Assembly (NCBI GenBank): GCA_949357655.1
Contig: CASHTG010000003.1
Coordinates: 620,001 to 684,000, forward strand
Source: Parascedosporium putredinis
Taxonomy: Eukaryota > Ascomycota > Sordariomycetes > Microascales > Microascaceae
Direction: 5' to 3'
DNA: 64,000 bases
Positions 1 to 11,299 of the stretch are shown piece by piece; position 1 is the stretch's first letter, and every line of letters begins with the position of its first letter. The notes under the pieces were generated by a model, which saw nothing but the letters and a program-made list of their open reading frames with translations, did not search any database and was not told the DNA's origin. The position numbers were made by a program, and so were the translations under genes.

Positions 1-130
1 TTCCTCTCCGAGCTTCCCGCTTGTTTTGTCAGAGAGCCCCGGCCATCTTGAAGCTGCTGGTGTGGCCGGCGAGCATGACCCTGTCGGCGTCGCGGGGGCA
101 AGGCACAGGGATCAGGGGTGGATTCTAACC
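1..130 (-). other. possible exon of a gene running off the left edge
   Basis: Read on the minus strand, about 125 bases follow a plausible acceptor (GGTTAG, near 126-131) and look mildly coding; one frame contains VMLAGHTSSFKMAGAL. A possible donor (CAG|GTAATC) lies near 222. The open frame is interrupted near base 40, and no family was recognised. This may be the upstream part of a gene continuing to the left, or chance. Support is weak. Confidence 0.15.
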
Positions 131-1902
131 TAGTCGAGGAGGAACAACCCACGGGTAAAGCCTGGAGAATTGGGGCTTGAATCAAGAGAACTGAATTCAG
201 CACAGGGTGGTGGAGTGCGATTACCTGTTGGGTAAGGGTAGCAGCGCCTTGTCTTCCCCTTTTAGCGTTTGAGCTAGGGTCCTTTGCTGATGGGGCCCTG
301 CATGGGGTCATGATGGGGTGGTGGATAGAAGGAACATAAAGCTGAGCTCAAGCAGAGGCGAGGGGAACCCCAGTTCCTTTCCAAACGCACTCGTGGGGTT
401 CATGTTGATTTCGAAGATTCCACCTCGGGCCCTGGGTCCGGCGCATCAGTGAAAATAAGATGGTGTGGAGCAGCTTGAAAACACGGCAAGGGACAGAGGA
501 CGAAAAAGAAAAAAAAGTTCCCCGTCTGATCTTCTAAGCACGGTTGATCCAGGGCGGGCGAATTATTTGGGAAGGCTAAACCGTTCCGAAGGCAAATCGC
601 TCGGAAACGTCCCTACGGAAGGAGAGGGGGCAAAATGGAAGAAGAGCCAGAGGCGAAAAGATTTGCGTACATCCATGTCTTACAAGGGCTAGAGGTTGCA
701 AACCCAACGGGGGTGAAGAATTGGAGGAGCCAAGGCCGCGTTCAGTTTTGTGTGGCGCTAGATCCAAAGAATGTTTTGCATAGTTTATATCCTAGGGGCT
801 CCCGTCCCTTACGGCCGAAGAAACAGGGATTAAACCATTGATGAAGGGGCAGACGGGGGATCAATGATAGTTTCGATGCTGGAAAGGAGCATTGAAAGCT
901 AGGGTTTGTTCGAGGTGCCCCGCACCGAATCGCTTTGCGGCTCATCTGCCTCGGTATAGGCCTGGGTAGGACTTTCCTAAGGAGTGGCCGCACACAACGA
1001 ATCTACACGAGTTGCAAATGGAACGTTGAACCGTCAGTTAGTCAACATTGATCCATTGGTCACAAAGGGACTTACACAAGCCCCATCTATGGAAAGTACA
1101 AGGACGGATTCCAACGATACCAGACTGCTCTAGAACAGGGCACAACTGTTCGATCTTGCAACCACCGACTTTGCATGGCAAACCCCGAAGAAGTGAAGGG
1201 ATTTTAACAGTAGAAAGCGATCTATACCCCTAGAGGAAGGGCGTGCTTTGAAGCTATTGATTGATTCCAGAAAATACCCAACACTCCACGGCGATGTTGC
1301 CACCGGGAAAACCTGAACGGCATTCCGGGATCATAGATTATTTATGCAGCCCAATGGAGATAGCGCACTGCTGGCCAAGATCGAGCTGATCGGATGAGGC
1401 GCCGGCTACGGACATTTATTTTTTTCTCGTTCATCCCTTTGCTTGGGAAATTGGTCCAATGGTGTGCATGGTTTATACGCGCATTGAAGGCATGAACATC
1501 AACCTCTTGTTGCACTCTTTTCCACGGCGCGTATCCTTCCCTTGATCCCGGATGGGAAACCGCATTCTCCGGAGGCTCAGATTCAGGTGTGCGGATGAAA
1601 TTTCGCACTCCTGCTCCTCCACCGTTTCGTATAATTGGGTCGACCGAGGCATAATACAGGTGTATCAACGTGCAGATTATATCCAAAGAAGCTTGCTTGG
1701 GGCCTTTTGGGGCCTTAATACGCCCTTACTGTTTGGCCCCCAGCATCTACTCTCGCTTGCCTTTCGATGGTTCCATCGACCACTCGATAGGACAACAAAG
1801 GAAGAAGAAAAAAGTTCCTATAGATATACTTTTTCTTCTACTCGACCTCATGCGCGGAGAGTCGGCTTCTCAAGCCGTTCCCCTTTACTCATCTCTAGCA
1901 TA
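131..1902. other. intergenic, no supported gene
   Basis: Several open frames cross this stretch, but none has family-like sequence, a consistent frame or splice signals. No RNA gene or repeat was recognised. Confidence 0.5.
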
Positions 1903-3246
1903 CTATTTCGGCGAGGCAGACTCCGCCGACGCTTCCTCTCTTTTCGCCACCTCCTTCTTGTACTCAAACCAGTCATCGCTCCGAGGATAGCTCACCTCTG
2001 GCACAGGCACTCCCAGAAACTGACAAAGCGGTTCCCAGCCAGCCCCTACTGGCAGCTCGAGAAACTTCCTCTCCGCGTGCCCTTCCCCGGCGGCCTTACT
2101 CTCGGCCACGGCGACCTCTGCCGCCTTGCGCGCCCGCTCGTTGTGCTCGCCAAAGAAACGCCTCCCGTGGGCAGGCAAGTCGTTGCCCCAGCAGTGTGCG
2201 TGGTACTTTCGCCGCAGAGTGGCGAGCGGGCCAGGGTCATCGGCGGGCTGGTTGACGTGGTGGTGCCAGAGGGTCGTGGTCATGGACGCCAGCCAGGAGT
2301 CGGCGGTGCGAGTCGTCAAGATTATGGAGGCTTCAGGGTAGGCGGCGATCAGCTCTTCGGGGAAGATGGCTGCTGGGTAGTCCGCTACGGCCTGTGTCAC
2401 CCCGAGCGCGGGGACGTGGTTGGTAACCCTCAACCTTCAACATGGGAGACGATATCATTCGATATGGTACCAAAAAAAAAAAAAAAGAAAAAAGAGTGCT
2501 GCCGGGAATGGGATGGTGAACGGAATGTGATCTCGGCTCCCCTGACTTGACTGGCGCGCGCCCACCCTTCGATAGCTCTAGGCTGCAAACATTTCGAAGG
2601 CAAGTCTGGTTCCACGCCCCGCCATTGCAGAGTGGATGTGTAGGTATGGTTATGTGTATGTGCGTGCGTGTACGTATGGGTGGCGAAAATTATTCGAGGT
2701 TGGGAGGGTAGGGAGTGGGAGGATATGTGGTGCAACACCACTCGGTGGCCGGGGCGCCCTCCGAGGCGGGACTTCTTCTCGGAGAGATTGTGGAGTCTAT
2801 TTTTGGATAGGTTCCGATCAAGGGCAGGGTAAGGAAAAGAGGAACGAACCCCAAAGGTATGAATTGAGGGAAGGTAAAGGCAAATCTTAGAAGGGCAGAA
2901 GGAGGCGAAATTGGACGTTCAACGGAATGGGTGCGGATAACAAACCTCATAGCCACTCAGGATCCTGTCAAACTCATCCCGGGTCCAGGCGGTTCCCTTG
3001 CCTTCGAATTTGGCCTCGATGGCCTCGACCCAGAGATCTTGGTGTTTGTTCTTGCCTACATCTCGCATGTGGTAGACGGGCGCGATTCCTAGGATGGCCA
3101 AGGCATCGGCGAGAGCTACGCCAAGAGGCAAAAGTTGCTTCATGTAAGGGCCTCGCAATTCTAGATTCATAGTGTGCGCGGCGCGCAAGGGACTTCCTCT
3201 TACATTGGGTGCCTGTTCGGGGCAGTCCGAGGACGAGGATCTGCAT
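1903..3246 (-). CDS. fungal sulfotransferase-like P-loop protein
   Basis: This reads as a 233-residue protein of the fungal sulfotransferase-like family (Sulfotransfer_4 type). The N-terminus MQILVLGLPRTGTQS carries the family's PAPS/phosphate-binding loop (GLPRTGTQS). SLADALAILG follows it, then the mid-domain block EAYPEASIILTTR-like (EELIAAYPEASIILTTR), and the C-terminal GWEPLCQFLGVPVPE typical of the family. The three exons are 3204-3246, 2946-3115 and 1903-2391, with introns 3116-3203 (88 nt) and 2392-2945 (554 nt). The splice joins restore the expected GTQ-SLADAL and GYE-AVADYP junctions without changing frame. The protein has no signal peptide, so it is probably cytosolic. Substrate is unknown, and many members of this family have no proven sulfotransferase activity. 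The second intron is unusually long for this genome. This is one of the few genes here with no frame break. Confidence 0.85.
2470..2492 (+). repeat. A-rich tract inside a long intron
   Basis: Fourteen consecutive A residues followed by G and more A lie inside the 554-nt second intron of the sulfotransferase-like gene. This could be simple sequence or the tail of an old retroposed fragment; no flanking target-site duplication was identified. Confidence 0.6.
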
Positions 3247-4843
3247 CTTTGCTTTCTTTTTCCCTCCCTCTTAGAGCGGGGCCTTGGCGGTGTGGGGCTC
3301 GAGTGAAGGTTGATAGTTTATTGTTAGTCTTGGACTATCTTGGTTGGGGGTTCAGACAGATGGAAAGGCTTGGGTTGTGTACACTCTCGCAGAAGTTGTG
3401 AAAAGGTGGGTTCAGGGTTCAAAAACAAACATAATCCAGATTCCCGGGATAAGGGGTTTGCATTGTGAAGAAATTTCCCTTCCAATGATGCCATTTAGCC
3501 CTAAGATTAATACTACGAAGCACCACCTGGTACCAAACACTCTGAACATCAAGAAACCCCATCCCTCCACGATGCGAAGGCATGGACGGGGAAATGGCGA
3601 GGCCGACAACTCCCGAAGGCCAAGGGTAGAGCTGAGGGCTTGGGTGGGCTAACCCCATTTCGGTCGAAGAATGTGGGGAATTCTGGAAGCTCTGGCCGGG
3701 CAGCCGCTAGCGCAGCTTATCTCCCCTCTCCACATCTCCACACAAGCTTCCCAAGCCAGGCACGCTCACTTTTGTCTGCACCCGAAATATGTCCGATAAC
3801 CATCTGGTGCCAGTTGATATGCTGACAAGAGCTTAAAAGTTGAATCGGTGTTCACAAATGGGGAAGGTTCCAACAATGGTTGACTTCTATTTTTACCCCA
3901 CATTGCGCTGCGAGGACTCTCTCATCACATGGATGGAGGCTATCTCTGCTCTCTCGAACATCTATGGATCTATTTCCTGCAGCGTTCTTTTTCATGCAGA
4001 GTTGGGGGAGAAAGTTCCCGAGGGTGTTGCAATGGATCTCAACAGATGAGGATGAACTACTTGGATGCAGCTCATACTGCAAGCCTTCTGCGGGAGTGGC
4101 TCTCACCATCCTGATCAGTCTCGGGATGTTGCACAATTTGGGTCCGTGCTGTGGCACATGCGCATGACGAGGGGCGAACAAGTGGCATCTGGGGAGCATA
4201 AGTGCCTTGTGCACGGTATCCGATCGATGACTAAGGCCAATGCTTTCACAACGCGCCCAGAAGAGGAAGCTCCGATCATTCGGTGCAGGCATATTGTGGG
4301 CTGTGCTGGCTTGCGCTGGCTGGTTGCTGGCTGGGCAGAAAGCTGAAGTGAGGTCCTGGGGGGGAAAGGCCACCTGCCCACCGCCACCACCAAAACCCGC
4401 TCTTCTCCACGTCATCAGATGTCATCTGTCTCGTTAAGGTGCGCTGGACTGGGAAATCCCCGACCTTTTGTTTCCCATTTGAAGTTTGTTGATCCGCCAA
4501 CCCAAATCCAGCAGGCACTAACCCCCGGACACCTCAGCCATCCAGGCTTGGCCAGCAGAATGAGCAGAGTCCCCTCTGCCAAGACCTGAGGTTGCCTCAT
4601 ATTCATTGCCACAACGATGCGGTCTCTGACTTCTTAGGTTTTCAATATATATCTTTTGGAGATTGGGCGGAGATCTCAATTGTTTCCCGACTCTCTATTC
4701 CCCACATTCACACAAAGGCGGTCCCAAAACAAAACGACAAAATTTTAGCAACCACGGGGCCTGTTTTACCAAACCGTCCTCTCTCACCACCGCTGCACAG
4801 GACGGCTACGCACGCGACGCTTGTCCACTGAGCAAACTCGATA
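3247..4843. other. intergenic between divergent genes
   Basis: This 1.6-kb region separates two divergently transcribed genes and must hold both promoters. No gene, RNA or repeat could be supported in it. Confidence 0.5.
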
Positions 4844-5883
4844 ATGCATCAACTACGTGCCACCGTCCTCGCCCTGGCCGGCCTCGCTCTCGAGCGAGCG
4901 TCTGCCGCCGTGCCAAACCTCACGTCGTCGTGCCAGATCCGGTGTTATGACCTGACGGCCGACATGGTCGGGTGTGGAGTTGACGACTACCGCTGCCACT
5001 GCGACATCTTTGACTCGGCGTTCGTGCCACAGATGCAATCCTGTATGATTGAAGGGTGTGCGTTTGATGGTGAGCCGCTAAGTGAGTTTTCCCCCAATCT
5101 CATCGTGACGTTTTCCCTCCTCGACACCACCCCTAGCCTGGTGGAGCCGTGCCGCGCCCGTTGTTTGTCGCGCCGTATTCATTCGCAAACCCATGCTAGC
5201 GCCAACAAACCAACGACCTTTGCTTTTACCTTGCACCCTTCTCCATCCCTCTCCAGATCCCTCTCCAGATCCCACCACCTTTGTGGTTTAGCGGGCTAGT
5301 TCCGCCCTGTTTGAAGCTTTCCAGTGCCTACCTATGTGGGGGATGGGAGATGAGAAGGAGCCTGCTTATTTTCTCGTTTCTCTGTTCCCACATGGAGCCT
5401 TATTTTCCGTGCTTGTTTCCCCCGATCCTATCTTTTGTTCTTGATGGTGCCTACCTCGATGATGTCCGTGTCCGCATAGTGATGCCACCCTCGCTAACTT
5501 GCCACGTTTGCTCCGCTCTATAGACGCCACGGAGCTCAAAGAAACCGTTTGCTCTCTGGCAGGTCAGTTTCCCGAACCATCGCCAACCCCGGATCGCCCT
5601 CTGGGTCCGATTCCTTGCCCTCTCCGACGCCATCAAGTACACCCACTGAATCCAGCGACTCCTCTGGTACTGATACCCCTCCCCCTCGCTCCTCTTCACA
5701 ATCTACCCCGGCAGACTCCCTTCTAGGACCTCGGACTCACAAGATGATGACCCAGACCCAACGGATTCCGCGGAGCCTGGCGACGCCAATGAAGAGGGCG
5801 CGGCATCAGCTTTACCAGTCATGACTGCGGGGGTTGCGGCAGGCATCCTGGCTGTGGTCATGGCTGGAGGGTTCCTCTTCTAA
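4844..5883 (+). CDS. CFEM-domain protein with GPI-anchor-type C-terminus
   Basis: The protein starts with a signal peptide (MHQLRATVLALAGLALERASA), followed by a CFEM domain. CFEM proteins are fungal cell-surface or secreted proteins, some binding haem. All eight cysteines are visible: C-x3-C (SCQIRC), then GC, the RCHC pair after the aspartates of GVDDY, SC and GC in exon 1, and VCSLA in exon 2. Exon 1 ends at 5081; intron 1 is 5082-5523 (442 nt, long), and the join gives EPLNATELKETVCSLA. A Ser/Pro/Thr-rich linker follows. An intron at 5667-5743 fits well, joining SSDSS to DDDPDPTDSAEPG. The end (VAAGILAVVMAGGFLF) is a hydrophobic GPI-attachment-type tail stopping at 5881-5883. Between about 5562 and 5640 the reading frame changes without a convincing splice pair, so that part of the model is unresolved. 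Confidence 0.85.
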
Positions 5884-6466
5884 GTAAGTGAGTGTCGAGC
5901 CCAAGAAGGGAACGCGAAAAGGAGGGTGTGGACTAAATGGAGGAGAAGAAGGGGGGAGGCCTACAGGTCGAGGGATGTGATGATCTCAAAAGAGGTTTGG
6001 GTCACGGATGCAGCGCAAAGAGGCTAAGCTGCTCACGGAACGGAGAGGCGTGAAGTTGGCCAACGATATTGGATACCATACCTAGAATGGCGTGCTTGAT
6101 ATTATGTTTGCTCTCTTTTTTCTTTCTTTCTATCTTGTCATGATCCTTCTCTCTGCAAATACCACTACACTTGACCAAGTTCGGGGTTTGACCGAGTGAG
6201 GATAAACGGAAACGAGTCACGCTTCGATGCAGGATAGGTTTAGCGAACGAGGCATAGCTCATGCTCGTGGGTGTCATCGCGAGCGGGAGGTGGGCTTCAT
6301 TCCAATCTACGCCATGAGAGAGACGGTAGTGGTTCACGGAGCCGCGTGAGGTCACTGCTCGATAAACCTTTTGCATATTACGACACATGCTTGACTACCA
6401 TCACGAGGGCCCCGGTGCTCGGGAACATCCATCGTGGGGTTCCCTAGCGCCCTCAATGTGGGAATG

Positions 6467-6490
6467 AGGGGAGGGAGGGGGAGGGGAGGG
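6467..6490 (+). repeat. G-rich run, possible G-quadruplex
   Basis: Five runs of three or more G separated by single A residues occur within 24 bases. The spacing fits a G-quadruplex on the plus strand, but no function is implied by the context. Confidence 0.5.
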
Positions 6491-6667
6491 ATAGCTCCTT
6501 TGGATCAAATAGATGGGGATTGGTGGCTTTCAGATTATCTTGGTTTCGCGCCCATACCCGGCACGGAAGAAGCAGGCCATCATCGTCACATCGGACCATG
6601 AACGGTGGACCGGGGTTCCTCCTACGGGCTTAGACGTGAACAAAAGCCCAACTCGGCTCGAAAGAAA

Positions 6668-6694
6668 GGGAACTATGGGAACTATGGGAACTAT
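6668..6694 (+). repeat. 3 x 9-bp tandem repeat (GGGAACTAT)
   Basis: Three perfect consecutive copies of GGGAACTAT lie in intergenic DNA. Confidence 0.9.
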
Positions 6695-9179
6695 CGAGAT
6701 GTGCCTTGAGCAGCACGGGCGCACGGAGAGTCAGCCACCCTTTTCGTCGTGTCATCGCCTCTTGGTTCGTCGTCACCTGGGTGGAGGAGGGATCTGGGGA
6801 GAGACGGGAAACGTGAAGAGGGGTGTTTCGGAATAAGCAGAACAAGAGGTGATACACTAGTTTACTTGTTGCTATGTTGGGGGTCATGTTCTAAGTCTTT
6901 TTCCCCTCCCAATATGAGGGAAGCCTTGCTTTCTTTATTTCCAACACTTATTCCTCTAGTACCCCGCGGCTCGGAGAGAGACGTTTCAACACGGCCTCCG
7001 AGAGCGGCCAGCTATACTTGTTTAATGGGTCGGTGTTTTCTGGGTGAAGAGCGGGGATTGTGAAGGACGGCTCGGGAGATGATGATCCTTGCTGGATTGT
7101 CCTATGTTTTTCTTTTCTTTTCTTCTTCTGTATCTCTTATCAAACACAAACACGGACCCGGCAGGCCTTCCCCGCGCGAAAGGACCAAAAACGATGGAGC
7201 GAGAATACCACGTCGGCGAACAGGTGTTCGTGGTTTCCGGTAAGGTCGGGGACGGTGAATTGGGAACTGGTCTGAGCTCCAAAGCAACGGCGAACGGGAA
7301 CTCGCATCTCCGCCTGCAGACCTACTTGGGAAAGGGGGAGGGGATGGTGAATCAGGATCAGATCGATGGGCAAAAGATGGCTTCGTCGGTGCAAGGCTAG
7401 AGCTCTAGGCCGTGATGATACTGTCGCCCTCGGTTGCACCAAATCCCACTGCCGACCTTGGGAGCTTCCTTGCAATTACTTAGGATTGGACAAATCCTCT
7501 AGGCAATACGCGGAGGGTGGCTCACAAGGGGAGGGATTCTGGATCCCGGTGGGGTTGGAGGGGGAAGTGATTAAATGGACCCAACACGGCTGGTGTATAA
7601 GAAGAAGAAATAAAGAAATAAATGAATCGAGCATGCTGTTCGATATAGTATAGTATCTGTTTTCTGGAACCGCCCTTGAATGGGTGTCCTCTCGGCTGAA
7701 TGTAAGCAGAAAGATGCCATCGCATCGACAAATGTCACCTGGGCCCAGTCCAAAAAACGAAGATCAAGAGCAGTGAGTGGAGCGCGTCCTGGAGCGGCCT
7801 CCGTGCGACGCTTGTCGCCCTTGGTTCTGAGGGTTTAGAGTCGGCGTTATTCTGGGCCACGACGAGACGGACGTGGGATCGATCGTCAACCAAGAAACAT
7901 TCACTTTTGCTCCACCTTGTTCGCAAGCGCGCCGCCCAACGCCGCACCGACCGACATTTGGGAACGGAGCTGCGCGCCCGACCGCGCGCTCGGTGTGGGC
8001 GGAGGCCCGGCGTCACTCTTTTTCCAGTTTCGCTTTATTGATCACAACATTGAGGAAAAACATCCATGGTTGGATCTTCCTATTGTGCATCCCTCTGCCA
8101 CTTTATCCAGCACCAAGTCCCGCCTCCACTCTCTATTTCTCTCTCTCCTTCCCCTCCCCTTCCAAACTATGGCACGCATCAAGGGAGGGACTGCCTTTCT
8201 GTGCGCACTTGATTCATTAAAATCGCGCCATGATCCGGTCCAGTCCGTCCATCGCAATTCCCGCCGGCCGAATAGGCGGTCGCCGCCAAGAAAAGTCTAG
8301 ATGACCTTGCTCCAAGGGCTTGATTGCTTTTGCGCGAGGCGGGCGACTTCCCACTGGCTAAGCGATATTCCGGAAACCCTTTCGGGCTGTTCCACGACCG
8401 AGCCTGGTCTTCGCTCTCTGCTCTTTCCCCTTTTCCCCGTCCCCGTCCCTGTCCCCGATCCCTCTTCTAAGCCTACAATACGGAACGAGAGGCTCTCGCA
8501 CGACTTCTTTTTCTCTCCCAGCGTTGAAGCTAGAGTGCGATGAAGTTTATCCTCACAAAGGGCTAGAATTCTGGAAGGGGTGGAGGTCTTACGAATGGAT
8601 CGAGATGATGAGAGATGCTGAGGGTGAACACCCGGCCAGACAGACCAGCTAACGCGCCACGAAAGGAGGCATTCTGGGAAGCAGGCAGGGAGGGGTCACA
8701 CAAACCGTCAGCCAAGAAAAGGACCAGGCGAGGGAATTTGTATGCACGTTGCTCTACGGCTGGTTCTTCCAAGAGCGCAATCACTCTCGGGACGAATGGG
8801 TGAATTGGGCGGAAAATAAGCCCTGCCAGGCACGATAGAGGCGGGCAGTCAGGAACGGGAAACAGCCGAATGAGCCGCGAAGTGATGATTTTTATTTATT
8901 ATCGTGGGTCCATCTTACGAGCTCTGCTGCTTGACCGGAGCTAGATTTTTTCTTCTCCTCTCGTTTCCTCTCGTGGCTTTTATCAAGTGAGATTGGCTGT
9001 TCAACCTTTTGATCTCCCGTTGATCGACACTCGCTCGTTCCGTGATCCAGGTCTAGAAAAAGCTTCTCGCTTGCCGATCTCATTCCCCAACGAAAGGCTA
9101 TCGGTAGCAAAAAGAATAGAAGGGGAAAAGAAAGGACAAAAATCACATACCTTGAGCTAGGACTTGCACTACCGCCGAT

Positions 9180-10232
9180 ATGCGCGTCTCCCATCTCCTC
9201 CCCGCCGCCACCCTGGCGGCCGCGCAGGCCGACAAGGCCTTCCAGCTCGCCGACGTCGGCACCTGGTTCGAGAACTTGGCCGTACGCCCGTCGGGCTCCG
9301 TCCTCGCCACGCGCATGGATGCCCCCGAGGTCTGGCACATTGACCCCAAGGAAGGCACCGGTTCGGTGCTCGTGACGGTGCCCTCGGCGCTCAGCACCAC
9401 GGGCATCACGGAACTGACGCCCGACGTGTGGGTCTTTTCGGCGGCCAACTTTTCCTTTGGCGAGCCCTTTGGCCTGGCCCCGGGCTCCATGGCCGTGTGG
9501 AAGGTGGACCTGTCCGAGGGCGACGAGGGCGCCGAGCCCGAGCTCGTCGCGCGGTTCCCCGACGCCGGGTTCCTCAACGGCATGGCGACCTGGGACGAGA
9601 AGCGCGTGCTCGTGGGCGACACCACCAGCAGCGCCATCTACCTGCTCGACGTCGAGACCGGCGAATTCACCACCGCGCTGGACGGACCCGAGGTGGCCGG
9701 CGTCAACGGCATCCGCGTCCACGACGGCGCCGTCTACGCCGTCGCGACGACCAACACCACCCTGTACAAGATCCCCGTGACCGAGGACGCCGCGCTCGAC
9801 GGCGAGGCCGAGGTTATCCTCCAGGGCCTCGGCATGGACGACTTTGACGTCGCAGCCGACGGCACCATCTACGCTGCCGTGCCGTCCAGGAACCTCGTGG
9901 TCCGCATCTCCCCGACGGCGAGGTCACCGAGATTGCCGGAGGCGAGGGCTCCGATGACGTCCTCGGCCCCACTTCGGTCAGGATCGGACGCGCCAAGGGT
10001 GATGAGGGCACCGTCTACGTTTCGACGACCGGCAACGGCGCTTTGGCCCCCGGATGCTACCAAGGAGGCTGCGAGCATCACTGCCGTCAAGGTTGGCGAG
10101 GCCCCCGCGGAAGAGCCTGCTGAGGAGGAGGAAGAGCCAGTTGAGGAGGAGCCTGTTGAGGAAGAGCCCGAGGAGGAGGCTCCGGTTGAAGAGGAGGAAC
10201 CCGTCGAGGAGGAGCCTGAGGAGGAGGATTAA
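9180..10232 (+). CDS. secreted SMP-30/TolB-like beta-propeller with acidic tail
   Basis: The protein begins with a signal peptide (MRVSHLLPAATLAAAQA), followed by about 250 residues resembling fungal six-bladed propeller proteins of the SMP-30/gluconolactonase type. Characteristic blocks are TWFENLAVRPSGSVLAT, PEVWHIDP, AVWKVDL, FLNGMATWDEKRVLVGD, VNGIRVHDGAVYAV and DDFDVAADGTIYAAV. Enzymatic activity and substrate are not known for such fungal members. The frame breaks at the CCCC run 9910-9913. One added C gives DGEVTEIAGGEGSDDVLGP, the expected continuation. The frame returns near 10045. The C-terminus, from about 10100, is about 45 residues of repeated Glu/Pro/Val units such as PVEEEPVEEEPEEE, ending at 10232. 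A similar tail is found on the GMC oxidoreductase at 46-48.5 kb. The gene has no clear intron. Confidence 0.8.
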   Translation: MRVSHLLPAATLAAAQADKAFQLADVGTWFENLAVRPSGSVLATRMDAPEVWHIDPKEGTGSVLVTVPSALSTTGITELTPDVWVFSAANFSFGEPFGLAPGSMAVWKVDLSEGDEGAEPELVARFPDAGFLNGMATWDEKRVLVGDTTSSAIYLLDVETGEFTTALDGPEVAGVNGIRVHDGAVYAVATTNTTLYKIPVTEDAALDGEAEVILQGLGMDDFDVAADGTIYAAVPSRNLVVRISPTARSPRLPEARAPMTSSAPLRSGSDAPRVMRAPSTFRRPATALWPPDATKEAASITAVKVGEAPAEEPAEEEEEPVEEEPVEEEPEEEAPVEEEEPVEEEPEEED

Positions 10233-10553
10233 TTGATTGGCGCTTTTGAGTGGGTTGCAGAATCGTCGGAACGCCTGTCGCTGCAAAGTTCATGTCGTGC
10301 CAATGAAACGCTGGCCTTTGTTAGCTCTTCACGGGTTCTTCTTCATGTATAAACTTTGCCTGATAATTCCATTCTTGTCTCTCTTCAACTTTTTGTCAGT
10401 GTTTTCAAGGTTTATAAAAAACATCGCCTACCAGTTGCCTCTATTTGACAATGCACGATGACGCGGTTTTCATCCATGATGCTTTTATATTCGCCCGAGA
10501 TAGACCAGGCCTTTTTATTCCCCTTGGCTCATTCCTTCCTATTTCCTTGCCTT

Positions 10554-11299
10554 CTACTTGATGAGACCCATCCGAGAATACTGGGAAATGAACCAGTCAT
10601 CCCCATCCTCAACAACCGTATGCAGATAACGACCGATCTCAAAGACCTCCACCGAGGAGGCCACAGTGAGATTGCGCAATGCTTCATCCCACTTGGGACC
10701 CTTGTACCAGGGGCTAGCGGCGAAGGCGACCCAGATCTCGTTGGTGGCCTTTGTTCCAGGCCCCTGTAGCAGTTAAAGCGCTCCCACTGCCAGTTGACGC
10801 CCGGCCGCGAAAGGTGGTGGTGGACGATGTACGTGTAGACGAGGGTGGTGACGAAGTGGGAGTTTCGGAAGGAAAGCATCTCGCGGGCGACGCGTTCGCG
10901 CTCCAGAATTTCGAAGCATTGGGCGACGGCTTCGGCGGCGGGGTATTTTGGGTAGGTGGAGGTCTCGCTGAGGAAAGGGGAGGCTCGCGGCCCAAGCGAC
11001 GGAGGGTGAAGATATCGCGGGCGAGGGCGAAGGCGGAGGGCTGGGGCTGGGAGATGGGGCGGCCGGAAGAGTACTCTTCGTGGATGAGGGAGTAGATGGC
11101 GTCCTGGACCTCGGCGCAGTTGGCGAAGATGCGGAACGCGGTGAGGGAGTGGGTTCTGTCGAGACCAAAGGTTAGCGCAATGTTCAAAAGGGGTCACTGC
11201 TGTTGACGTTGTGAAACGAGATTTGCTCCGATGAGGAAGCGGAGGGATGGGGAATTGGTTCGGGGATCGGGAGTTTTCTGGGGGTGGTGGGGGAGCCAT
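10554..11299 (-). CDS. unknown fungal protein, upstream-facing member of tandem pair
   Basis: The family was not recognised. The gene is clearly related to its neighbour at 12235-12952. Shared blocks are AEVQDAIYSLIHEEY (neighbour: PAVQEAVFLLIHEEY), an ALARDIFTLRR / AYGRDLYVARA segment, an E-R-E-R-rich helix, and VNWQWERFNCYRG (neighbour: IDWTWESFSGFAG). The N-terminus is Pro/Ser-rich from an ATG at 11299. A short intron ending GCTAACC...GACAG (near 11160) may separate it from the conserved part. Frame breaks lie at the G4 run 10977-10980 and near 10755. Repaired, the protein ends DDWFISQYSRMGLIK with a stop at 10554-10556. There is no signal peptide or membrane segment. The exact N-terminus is uncertain. 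Confidence 0.6.

Larger units (their letters stand above)
5884..9179. other. intergenic, no supported gene
   Basis: This 3.3-kb stretch has short open frames only, none family-like. It contains a G-rich run and a short tandem repeat, listed separately. The last few hundred bases before 9180 include the promoter of the beta-propeller gene. Confidence 0.5.

Noticed and set aside
1552..2550. 332-codon plus-strand open frame
   Set aside because: It overlaps the sulfotransferase exon on the opposite strand, and the minus-strand reading matches a known family and splices cleanly.
8892..9722. 276-codon minus-strand open frame
   Set aside because: It is antisense to the beta-propeller gene; its Gly/Ala/Arg-rich sequence is the expected by-product of GC-rich codons on the other strand.
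1903..10232. secondary-metabolite cluster (sulfotransferase, CFEM, beta-propeller)
   Set aside because: No backbone enzyme, transporter or pathway regulator is present, and the genes are several kb apart.
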